Assembly: GCA_002104895.1 (NCBI GenBank)
Contig: MCFG01000044.1
Coordinates: 57,501 to 120,000 of the forward strand
Direction of reading: 5' to 3'
Source of the DNA: Anaeromyces robustus
Lineage: Eukaryota > Neocallimastigomycota > Neocallimastigomycetes > Neocallimastigales > Neocallimastigaceae
Length of the DNA: 62,500 nucleotides
Shown here: positions 52,489 through 62,500 of the stretch, piece after piece
Layout: each line of letters opens with the position of its first letter
How positions within the stretch are numbered: the first letter of the stretch is position 1
Translations under genes and position numbers: made by a program
Notes under the pieces: model-generated
Databases searched by the model: none
Told to the model about the DNA's origin: nothing
What the model saw: the letters and a program-made list of their open reading frames with translations, nothing else

Positions 52489-55175
52489 ATGTATGTAATA
52501 AAGCAATGTTTTATAAATTTATTTATCTTTATTATTAATATAAAATTAATTTATTCAACAACAATACATGGTTATTTTTATAATATTTTTCCAAAAAACG
52601 AAATATCAACAAAAAATGTTATAGAATCTTATTTTGAAAATAATAAAAAAGAATTTGGAATCAATCCAGATATTAATTTAATAGTAACTGTTTCAAATAG
52701 TACGAATTATGAAGATTATATTGATGAAGTAAAAAAAGAAATTAAACAATCAAAATATCATTTCTTTTTAATTGATTATAATTCTTTATTCGGTGATTAT
52801 TCTTATTATCATGATGGTAAAATTGATTTAATTAATAATTTTGATGAAACAAAACTCTCACCAGAAAAAGGAAGAATAGTAATACCAACAAAAGAACTCG
52901 ATGTCAAAGATTTTTATTCATATACTATACCTCTTAATAAATATTTAAAATATGATGATGAAAAAAATCACAATTCAGGATACCTTAACTATAGAATATA
53001 TGAAGACTGTCAATTAAATAATAATTATTATGCTTATCCTTTTAGTGCTTCGTATGATTTATTATTCTATAATAAAAAGTATTTTAAAAAATTAGAGGCA
53101 GATTTCAATAAACTTGAAAATTGGTCGGATATTGAAAGAATAATTCTTGAATATCAACAAAAAAAAGATAATACTAAATATGGAATAAATTTAGGGTTAG
53201 ATTCACCTAGAAATTTTATGAGTTTTTTATTAGAATATTTTCATATTATAAATAATGAAAGTTATAATGAATGTGCTACTGGTTATTTACAAAGTAAGAA
53301 TTCTAAATCTAATAAAATAATATATTATGATTATAATAAATGTGGACTTGGCTATGATATTTTTTATGAAGATAATATAAAAAAAGAAGGAAATAAAGAA
53401 CATATATTTAGATCGATTAAACAAATATTAAATAATCATATTATTAATCCAAATAGTTTATCCTATAATGAATCGCAAGCATTTGAAAATTTTTTAAATG
53501 GAGAATCTATCTTTTTTAAAGGAAATTATTCTTCATTTATTGATATTGTAAAAAGAATATATTTATCCTCAAATGATTCTACTTTATCCTCCTCATCAAA
53601 TTCTCTTAAAAATGATACCATAAATTCTATTTTACAAAATATAAATTTAACCACGGAAAATATATTTAAAGAAAATGATCAATTTGGAGTAACAGTTCTT
53701 CCAAATGGATATTCAACCTATTCTGGTTATGCATTAATTGGAAATAATCATATAAATTTTACCCAATTATATTATGATATTACTCAAATAATAGCTTTAT
53801 TAACATCTGAAAAAGCACAAATGGATCGAAGCATTAATTATAATATATCTCCAGCCTTTAATTATAATTCTATTGAAGAAGAAGAATCTTCATCACCTAT
53901 CACTACTATGTGTCAATCTATACCATGTAATATTTATAAAAAAATAAAACCAATATCATTAACTAAATCCTTTTTAAATAAAGAAACTGCCAATAATGAT
54001 AATATATTTAATAATTTTTACGAATTTTTTAAAAAATATTATTATGAAGGTGATGATATACTATTACAAAATGTATTTCTTGATAAGATAAAGGTTCTTT
54101 TAAAAATTCATTATATTAAATGGGATAGTTTTGCTGGTATATTTTCAATTGTTTTTGGTCTTCTTGCATTTTTATATTGTATAATTTTAATTTATTTAAT
54201 TTTCAAATATAGAGAAAATATAATTCTTAAAGAATCATATCCTCTGGCAACTATTATTTATATTTTTGGATTTTCATTTTTTGTTATTAATCCTATAATT
54301 AATATTGTAAGACCAATATCACAATGGGTTTCTGTGTTCAAACATTATTACCGTTATTTTTCATTAACAATAACTTTTTGTGCTTATCTTTATAAATTAT
54401 GGAAAATAAATATAAAAATTAATAAAAATGAATTAATAATTTGTGGTATAAATCTTTTAAAAATTCCTATATTAATCATTATTCTCACTATTTTTCTCAT
54501 TCAATTATTTATAAATATATTATGGGATATAGTATCTAGAGATAAATATATTGCTACATTTTATTATAATAAATCTACCAGTAAATTTGAAAGATTAGCT
54601 CAAGTTGTGAGTAAAAATAGTAGTATTTTTTATTTTTTAGAAGATTTAACCTTAATTGTTATAGTAAGTGATTTAAATTATATATAAATATATTATTATT
54701 ATTATTAATACTATTATTATTAATTTATAATATACATATTTATAAAATTATAACAAATACTAAATATATATATATATATATATATATATTATTTAATTAA
54801 CAAATATATATATAAATATTATTTTATATAATATTTTATAAATTCTTAATTTTTTTTTTTTTTTTATTTTTATTCTAACTTTTTAATATATTATATTTTT
54901 ATATATGTATGTATATATAGATGGTCATCAATATTTTGTTATTACATAATATAAAAACTGTTAAACATTATTATAATGAATATAAAAACTTTTATTATTT
55001 AATATTTATTATTATTATTGGAAATATTATAAAGCTTTATTCATTAAAATATGATCAAGAAGCAAGAAAATTAATATTTAATAGTGTAAATTTCATTAGT
55101 GCAATAAGCATTTCAACATTAACAGTATTACCAAAAATTTTAGAAGTTATTTATACAAATAAATCAAAAAATTGA
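52489..55175 (+). CDS. Class C-like GPCR with bacterial-type sugar-binding ectodomain, copy 1
   Basis: Two exons, 52489-54663 and 54921-55175, phase 0 intron with donor gtaagt; 809 aa. The N-terminus has a signal peptide up to about IYS. Residues 25-520 resemble a periplasmic type 2 binding protein of the sugar (MalE-like) group: YAYPFSASYDLLFYNKK followed by ENWSDIERI is the usual P-x-S...LFYNK...W-E pattern. From about 545 there are seven membrane helices of the class C receptor type, ending LTVLPKILEVIY. The intron falls in helix 5. Such receptors with carbohydrate-binding-like ectodomains are known to be expanded in anaerobic fungi; sugar sensing is inferred. Copy 1 lacks both cysteines that would form the usual helix 3 to extracellular loop 2 disulfide (WVSV and NSSIF where copy 2 has WECI and ESCF). 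Confidence 0.85.
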
Positions 55176-55220
55176 TTATAAAAAATTGATAATAAAAAAA
55201 AAATAAATAAATAAATAAAT

Positions 55221-55252
<32 letters not shown>

Positions 55253-56554
55253 CTTGATAGAGCTGATAGGTTTTTTTTTTTTTTTTTTTTTTTTTTAATA
55301 GAAAACTTTATAGAATTGATATATTTTTTTTAATAAAAAACTTTATAGAACTGATAAAAAATTTTTTAATAGAAAATTATACATAAATATATATAACATA
55401 AAATAAAAAATAGAAAACTATATATAAATATATATAGATATATATACTTATATATATAAATAACACAAAATTAAAATATTAAAAATATAAAATATAGATA
55501 ATAGAAAATATATAATAAATAGAAAAATAAATAGAAAATAAATAAATAAATAAATAATACATATATGTAAATATATTTATTTCTTTATAAAATGCTTTAT
55601 ATTATGTTAGCATTTAAAGTATTATTAATAAAAAACTTTACCTAATAAAATATTTTATTAAATATATAAAAATCAATATTTTTTTTTTTGTATTTTTTTT
55701 TTTTATTTTTATTTTATTCAAGTTTAAATAATTAAAAAAATAAATATATATTTTAAAAAATTTTAAATAATTAAAAAAATAAATATATATTTTAAAAAAT
55801 TTTAAATATAAAAATGATAATTCATATATATAATTTTATTAAGAAATAATAATAAATTTAAAAAAAGGTATTATGGAATTTTACGTTTTTAATTTTTAAA
55901 ATTATTTTATTTTAGTGTTTTATTTAATTAATTATTCTTAAATAAAAAAGTATTTCAACCAGATGGGAACTAATTTCAATAAACTTGAAAATTGATCCTA
56001 ATATTGATAATATTATTTTTTGAAAAACAAAAGAAAATTTGATAATCATAAAATATGGAAATAAATATTGGCATTAAAAAATTTATACAGAAACTGTACA
56101 AGTTTTTTTTTTTTTTTTTTTTTTTTTTGTTATTATTATTATAATTATAATTAAAAAATATGTATATTATTTATCCAAAAAATTATAATAATTAATATTA
56201 ACAAAACATTAATTATTTTAATTATTACAACATTAAATTAATTAGACACAAATTTATTTATTTATTTTTTATATGTTATTTAATATAATATGTAATTTAA
56301 TATATATTACAAAATAATATATAATAATATACAATAAAATGTATATAATGTATATACTATTTTAATAAATTATTCTTTGTACAAAATTTAATAGAATATT
56401 CGATATATATTAATTGTAAGTATGGAAATATAAAAAAAATTATAAATTATATTTTTCTAAAAAAAAAGAAAATTGCTAAAAAGTAAATAAAATAAAAAAG
56501 AAAATATAATAAAATTAAAATTTAAATTTAAAATTAATTAATAAATATAATGAA
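55176..56554. other. Intergenic region between GPCR copies 1 and 2
   Basis: Contains short tandem copies of a unit around agaaaactttatagaa at about 55300-55375, a 40-bp direct repeat (taaataattaaaaaaataaa...) at about 55725-55800, poly-T at 56104-56128 and a decayed GPCR fragment at 55940-56075 (listed separately). Confidence 0.7.
55940..56075 (+). pseudogene. Relic of a GPCR sugar-binding domain
   Basis: The DNA aligns with the segment of the flanking receptors that encodes NKKLL..DFNNLENWSDIERI..QQ..DNTKYGIN. It keeps aatttcaataaacttgaaaa, then changes TGG to TGA and gains several stops and small indels, ending near tatggaaataaatattgg, which matches the YGIN stretch. Only about 135 bp are recognisable. 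It is the remains of an extra receptor copy in the tandem array. Confidence 0.75.
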
Positions 56555-59299
56555 ATGATTTTAATAAATCATTTGATTAAATTGTTGATTATATTTATAA
56601 ATTTAACATTTACATATGCTACAATAATAAATGGTTATTTCTATGATATTTTTAGAGAAAGTGAAATTTCAACTAAAAATATAATAGAATCCTATTTTGA
56701 AAATAATAAAAAGGAATTTGGAATTAAGCCAGATATTAATTTAATAGTAACTGTTTCAAATTCAACTAATTATGAAGATTATATTAAAGAAGTTAAAAAT
56801 GAAATTAAACAATCAAATTATCATTTCTTTTTAATTGATGATATTAATTTATTTGGTGATTATTCTTATTATCATGATGGTGACATTGATTTAATTAATA
56901 ATTTTGATGAAAAAGAAGTATCTGCTTTAGAAAATAAGAAAATAGAAATCAAAATAAACAGTATAACTAAAAATGATTTTTATACATATACTATACCTCT
57001 TAATAAATATTTAAAATATGATGATGAAAAAAATCACAATTCAGGATATCTTAACTATAGAATATATGAAGATTGTCAATTAAATAATAATTATTATGCT
57101 TATCCTTTTAGTGCTTCGTATGATTTATTATTCTATAATAAAAAACTTTTAAAACAAATAGGAGTAGATTTCAATAATCTCGAAAATTGGTCGGATATTG
57201 AAAGAATTATTCTTGAATATCAACAGAAAATGGATAATACTAAATATGGAATAAATATGGGATTAGATTCACCTAGAAATTTTATGAGTTTCTTATTAGA
57301 ATATTTTCATATTATAAATAATGAAAATTATAATGAGTGTGCTACTGGTTATTTACAAAGTAAAATTAATTCTAAATCTAATAAAATAAAATATTATGAT
57401 TATAATAAATGTGGACTTGGCTATGATATTTTTTATGAAGATAATATAAAAAAAGAAGGAAATAAAGAACATATATTTAGATCGATTAAACAAATATTAA
57501 ATGATCATATTATTAATCCAAATAGTTTATCCTATAATGAATCACAAGCTCTTGAAAATTTTTTAAATGGAGAATCTATCTTTTTTAAAGGAAATTATTC
57601 TTCATTTATTGATATTGTAAAAAGAATATATTTATCCTCAAATGATTTTACTTTATCCTCCGCATTAAATTCTCCTAAAAATAATAATACTATTAACTCT
57701 ATTTTACAAAATATAAATTTAACCACAGAAAATATATTTAAAGAAAATGATCAATTTGGAGTAACAATTCCTCCAAATGGATATTCAACCTATTCTGGTT
57801 ATGTATTAATTGGAAATAATCATATAAATTTTACTCAATTATATTATGATATCACTCAAATAATAGCTTTATTAACATCTGAAAAAGCACAAATGGATCG
57901 AAGTATTAATTATAATATATCTCCAGCCTTTAATTATAATTCTATTGAAAAAGAAGAAAAAGAATCTTCTTCACCTATCACTACCACTACTATGTGTCAA
58001 TCTATACCATGTCATATTTATAAAAAATTAAAACCAATATCCTTAACTAAAACTTTTTCAAATAAAGAAAGTGCTACTAATAACAATATATTAAAAAATT
58101 TTGATGGATTCTTTAGAAAATATTATTATGAAGGAGATGATATATTATTACAAAATGTATTTCTTAATAAAATGAAAGTACTTTTAACTATTCATTATTT
58201 TAAATGGAATTCCAATATTGGTATACTTTCTCTTATTTTTGGTATTATTGGAATTTCCTATAGTTTAACTTTAATTTATTTAATTTTTAAACATAGAAAA
58301 AATTTAATTATTAAAGAATCCTATCCTATAACTACGATTATTTATACCATTGGAATGTCCTATTACTTTATACTTATTTTTATAAATATTATATTACCAT
58401 TAAATAATTGGGAATGTATTATTGAACATTATTTATTACTCTTATTAAAATTAAGTTTTATTGCTTACCTCTATAAATTATTGGATATTAATTTTAAAAG
58501 TAATCAAGATAAATTAATAATTTGTGGTATATCTATTCCAAAATTATTAGTAATAATTATTATATTCATTTATATTATCCTAACGATATTTATAAATATA
58601 TTATGGGATATAATATCTCCAAGAAAATATATGGCTTTTATTTATTATAATAAATATAATAGTAAATTTGAGAGATTACCATTGTATTATAGTCAATATG
58701 AAAGTTGTTTTTCATTAATAACACTCATTTTGTTGAATATACCAGTAAGTTTTTTTTTTTTTTTTATTTATTTTTATAATTAATATATAAATAAGAATTT
58801 TAATAATAAAATAATAATAATAATAATAATAGTAATAGTAGTAATAGTAGTAGTAGTAGTAATAGTAATAGTAGTAGTAATAAGTAAAAAGTAGTAATTA
58901 ATAATAACAATAATAATAATAGTAGTAATAAGTAATAATAATAATAATAATAATAATATATATATATATATATTAATCTATTTTATATATTATATATTTT
59001 TTTTATATAATATTAAAAAATTATAGATTTTAGTCGACTTATATATGGCATATACTCTAAGAAAAAATCCAAATTATTGTCATGAATATAAATTATTTTT
59101 ATATTCAGTATTAATTACATATATTGGATTAATGGTGGGATTTTTTGTCAACAATTTTGAACAAGACATTATTCTATTAATAACTAATAATATATTATTA
59201 ATTATTGGAATAAGTAATTTAACCTTAATAGTGTTACCAAAAATTCTAGAAGTTACCTATGGAAAAAAAAATTATAAAGAAATGATAAAAAGATTTTAA
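56555..59299 (+). CDS. Class C-like GPCR with bacterial-type sugar-binding ectodomain, copy 2
   Basis: Two exons, 56555-58744 and 59027-59299, phase 0 intron at the same helix 5 position as copy 1; 820 aa. It has a signal peptide (LLIIFINLTFTYA), a sugar-binding-protein domain about 24-530 (same YPFSASYDLLFYNK and ENWSDIERI landmarks) and seven helices from about 555. NNWECIIEH at the top of helix 3 and YESCFS in extracellular loop 2 provide the canonical class C disulfide pair missing from copy 1. Long stretches of the ectodomain are nearly identical to copies 1 and 3, in DNA as well as protein, showing recent tandem duplication or gene conversion. The helical part is much more diverged. Probably a plasma-membrane sensor of sugars or other plant-wall products; the ligand is inferred from the fold only. 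Confidence 0.87.
58808..58955 (+). repeat. (TAA/TAG)n tract in the GPCR copy 2 intron
   Basis: Mixed TAA, TAG and TAGTAA triplets fill most of the 282-bp intron. It is the only place in the window where TAG triplets are abundant. Confidence 0.9.
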
Positions 59300-59324
59300 A
59301 AAAAAAAAAATAAAAAAAAAAAAT

Positions 59325-59365
59325 TGGCCCGCAGGCACGGTCAAATTGAGTGCGTCGTTACTATT
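59325..59365. other. Isolated GC-rich 40-bp island
   Basis: Starting ttggcccgcaggcacggtca and continuing to gtgcgtcgttac, this segment is over half G+C in DNA that is otherwise near 10-15 percent. It lies 25 bp after the GPCR copy 2 stop codon. No ORF or known RNA motif is recognised. It could be a fragment of a foreign insertion or part of an RNA gene. Confidence 0.5.
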
Positions 59366-59744
59366 GATTATTCATTAAAAAAAATAATAATAAATAAATA
59401 ATAATAGTAATAAATTAATAATAAATAAATAAACAAATAAACTATAAACATAATAAAAATAAAATTTTTTAAAAATAATAATAATAATAATAATAATCAT
59501 AAAAATAATAAATATTATACTATATAGGATAAAATAATTTCATTTATTTTATTATAAAAGAATTATAAACATCATATTATTTCAGATATATTTCATAAAT
59601 ATTTAAAATATTTAAAATATTATATATTATATTATATATATAAATATTCTATTATTTTTTTTTTCCTAAAATTTTTTCATATTTGTAAAAAAAACCATTA
59701 ATAAATATATTTCTTAAATTTAATATTATTTAACAAAATAAAAA

Positions 59745-60115
59745 TCATAAAAAATAAAATATAAAATAAAATATAAAATATAAAATAATAAAATAAAATA
59801 TAAAATAAAAATAAAAATAAAATATAAATTAATAAAATAAAATAAAATAAAATAAAATATAAATTAATAAAAATAAAATAAAATAGAATAAAATAAAATA
59901 TAAAATATGATAAATAGTAAAGTACAATAAAGTACGATTACTAATAAAAATAAAAATAAAAATAAAAAATAAAAGTAAAATAAAAATAAAAATAAAAGTA
60001 AAATAAAAATAAAAAATAAAAGTAAAATAAAAATAAAAAATAAAAGTAAAATAAAAATAAAAATAAAAGTAAAATAAAAATAAAAAATAAAAGTAAAATA
60101 AAAATAAATAATTAT
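59745..60115. repeat. A-rich minisatellite
   Basis: Tandem units of about 22-28 bp of the form aaaagtaaaataaaaataaa, preceded by (AAAATAT)n and (AAAAT)n runs. Confidence 0.85.
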
Positions 60116-60301
60116 ATTTATATAATAAAAAAAAAAAACTTTAATAAATAAATAAAAATAAAAATAAAATAAAAGAGAATAGAATATTTTCTTTTCTTTT
60201 TTTTTTTTTTTTTTTTCTATTAAATTCTTATTATTATAAAATTTTTTTATTATTAAATATTAAAAAATATATTTAATATTAAATGATTTATTATCATTAT
60301 T

Positions 60302-60540
<239 letters not shown>

Positions 60541-60931
60541 TATTCATTTATTTATACGTTGATTATTTGGTTATTTTTCAAAATTATTAATTAATTAATA
60601 AATTATAAAAAATAATTAATGATTTCATACTAATAAAATTCTAAGATTCTAAGAATTTCTTTTTATTTATTTATTTATTTTAATATTAAATTTAATTATT
60701 AATATATATGACCATATATTATTATAACATTATATTAAATAATAATATATAATATTTAAATAAAAAAAAAAGATTAAAGAAAATATTTAAAAATTTTTCA
60801 TAATATATATATATATATATATATTTTTTTTTTTTTCTGTTTTGAAAATTATATATATAAATACAAAAAAAAAAAAAAAACCCAAAAAAAATATATATAC
60901 ATTAAAAGTGAACAATTAATGTATAATAAAA

Positions 60932-62500
60932 ATGTTTATAATGAGACAATTTCTTAAATTGTTCATTTTGATTATAAATATAATATCATTTACCTATACT
61001 ACCATAATAAATGGTTATTTTTATGATATTTTTAGAGAAAGTGAAATTTCAACAAAAAATATAATAGAATCCTATTTTGAAAATAATAAAAAGGAATTTG
61101 GAATTAAGCCTGATGTTAATTTAATAATAACTGTTTCAAATACAACTAATTATGAAGATTATATTAAAGAAGTTAAAAATGAAATTAAACAATCAAAATA
61201 TCATTGCTTTTTAATTGATGAAAATAGTTTATTTGATGATTATTCTTATTATCATGATGGTGAAATTGATTTTTTAAAGAATTATAATGAAATAGATGTA
61301 TCCGCTACCGATGATAACAGAATACAAATATTAACAAAAGATTTTGAGGAAAATTATTTTTATACCTATACACTACCTCTTAATAAATATTTAAAATATG
61401 ATGATGAAAAAAGTAAAAATTCAGGATATATTAATTATAGAATATATGAAGATGGTCAATTAAATAATAATTATTATGCCTATCCTTTTAGTGCTTCTTA
61501 TGATTTATTATTCTATAATAAAAAACTTTTAAATCAAGTAGGTGTAGTAGATTTCAATATACTTGAAAATTGGTCGGATATTGAAAGAATTATTCTTGAA
61601 TATCAACAGAAAATAGATAATACTAAATATGGAATAAATATGGGATTAGACTCCCCGGATAGTTTTATGAGTTTTTTATTAGAATATTTTCATATAAAAA
61701 ATAATGAAAGTTATAATGAATGTGCTACGGGTCAATTACAAAGTAAAATGAATTCTAAATCTAATAAAATAAAATATTATGATTATAATAAATGTGGACT
61801 TGGCTATGAAATTTTTTATGAAGATAATATAAAAAAAGAAGCAAGTGAAGGACATATTTTTAGATCCATGAAATATATATTAAATAGTCATATTATTAAT
61901 CCAAATAGTTTATCCTATAATGAATCGCAAGCACTTGAAAATTTTTTAAATGGAGAATCTATCTTTTTTAAAGGAAATTATTCTTCATTTATTAATATTG
62001 TAAAAAGAATATATATATCCTCCAATGATTTTACTTTATCCTCCGCATTAAATTCTCCTAAAAATAATAATACTATTAACTCTATTTTACAAAATATAAA
62101 TTTAACCACAGAAAATATATTTAAAGAAAATGATCAATTTGGAGTAACAGTTCTTCCAAATGGATATTCAACCTATTCTGGTTATGTATTAATTGGAAAT
62201 AATCATAAAAATTTTTCTCAATTATATGATGATATTACTCAAATAATAGTTTTATTAACATCTGAAAAAGCACAAATAGATCGAAGTATTAATTATAATA
62301 TATCCCCAGCCTTTAATTATAATTCTATTGAAGAAGAAGAAAAAGAATCTTCTTCACCTACCACTACCACTACGATGTGTCAATCTATACCATGTCATAT
62401 TTATAAAAAATTAAAACCAATATCGTTAACTAAGACTTTTTCAAATAAAGAAAGTGTTACTTTTTATGATATAACGAAAAATTTTTATGGACTTTTTAAA
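60932..62500 (+). CDS. Class C-like GPCR with sugar-binding ectodomain, copy 3 (partial, runs off the window)
   Basis: Open frame of 523 codons from ATG 60932 to the window end; ATG 60941 (MRQFLKLFILI) is an alternative start and fits the signal peptide equally well. The protein parallels copies 1 and 2 through the whole ectodomain, with GYFYDIFRESEISTKNIIES, YAYPFSASYDLLFYNKK, ENWSDIERII, KCGLGYEIFYED and NGYSTYSGYVLIGNN. It has a few private changes: EDGQLN for EDCQLN, one extra Val before DFN, and DSPDSF for DSPRNF. The first has lost a Cys shared by copies 1 and 2. The seven-helix part is expected just past 62500. Confidence 0.88.
   Translation, partial: MFIMRQFLKLFILIINIISFTYTTIINGYFYDIFRESEISTKNIIESYFENNKKEFGIKPDVNLIITVSNTTNYEDYIKEVKNEIKQSKYHCFLIDENSLFDDYSYYHDGEIDFLKNYNEIDVSATDDNRIQILTKDFEENYFYTYTLPLNKYLKYDDEKSKNSGYINYRIYEDGQLNNNYYAYPFSASYDLLFYNKKLLNQVGVVDFNILENWSDIERIILEYQQKIDNTKYGINMGLDSPDSFMSFLLEYFHIKNNESYNECATGQLQSKMNSKSNKIKYYDYNKCGLGYEIFYEDNIKKEASEGHIFRSMKYILNSHIINPNSLSYNESQALENFLNGESIFFKGNYSSFINIVKRIYISSNDFTLSSALNSPKNNNTINSILQNINLTTENIFKENDQFGVTVLPNGYSTYSGYVLIGNNHKNFSQLYDDITQIIVLLTSEKAQIDRSINYNISPAFNYNSIEEEEKESSSPTTTTTMCQSIPCHIYKKLKPISLTKTFSNKESVTFYDITKNFYGLFK

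Noticed and set aside
54921-55175. Separate small membrane protein downstream of GPCR copy 1
   Set aside because: Second exon of the receptor; the same intron position is present in copy 2 (59027-59299).

Overview
ORGANISM. The window is eukaryotic. It is extremely AT-rich, with introns and intergenic DNA made largely of poly-A/T, (TTTA)n, (TAAAA)n and (ATT)n tracts. It encodes a carbohydrate esterase with two tandem CBM10-like fungal dockerins, a secreted pectate lyase, class C GPCRs with a bacterial-type sugar-binding ectodomain, and a very large cysteine-rich repeat protein that looks like a fungal scaffoldin. Together these point to an anaerobic gut fungus (Neocallimastigomycota). This placement comes from domain content, not from a database match.

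LAYOUT. 441-1445 (+): TLDc-domain protein. 4078-5205 (-): 5'-truncated non-LTR reverse transcriptase tail. 5992-7542 (-): intronless CE6-type esterase with a Gly-rich linker and two dockerins. 7543-13949: gene-free AT-rich DNA containing one long near-perfect hairpin. 13950-25593 (+): a 34-exon gene rebuilt here, coding about 1766 aa with ten MATH repeats and two SH3 domains. 27781-29070 (+): intronless PL1 pectate lyase. 30041-41825 (-): a 23-exon gene rebuilt here, coding about 2.7 thousand aa with a signal peptide, five copies of a four-module (A-B-C-D) Cys-rich superrepeat and a C-terminal membrane helix. 42452-45381 (+): two-exon choline-transporter-like (PNS1/CTL) protein. 46055-50109 (+): 18-exon secreted leucine-rich-repeat protein with one LRR per exon. 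52489-55175, 56555-59299 and 60932-62500 (+, the last cut by the window edge): three tandem paralogous GPCRs with sugar-binding-protein ectodomains. A decayed fourth copy lies at 55940-56075.

HOW THE GENES FIT TOGETHER. The CE6 enzyme, the scaffoldin-like protein and the pectate lyase fit plant-wall degradation. The dockerins would dock the esterase to a surface scaffold, while the pectate lyase has no dockerin and is probably secreted free. The GPCR array and the LRR protein are surface or sensory proteins. The MATH/SH3 protein looks like a cytosolic adaptor.

GENE STRUCTURE. The two carbohydrate-active enzymes have no introns. The three repeat proteins are cut into small exons with strictly uniform intron phases that match the protein repeats. 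Most of these exons lack an ATG-initiated ORF of useful size, so simple ORF calling misses most of the coding content here. Exon boundaries come from GT/AG sites, frame continuity and repeat-to-repeat agreement; no transcript data were available.
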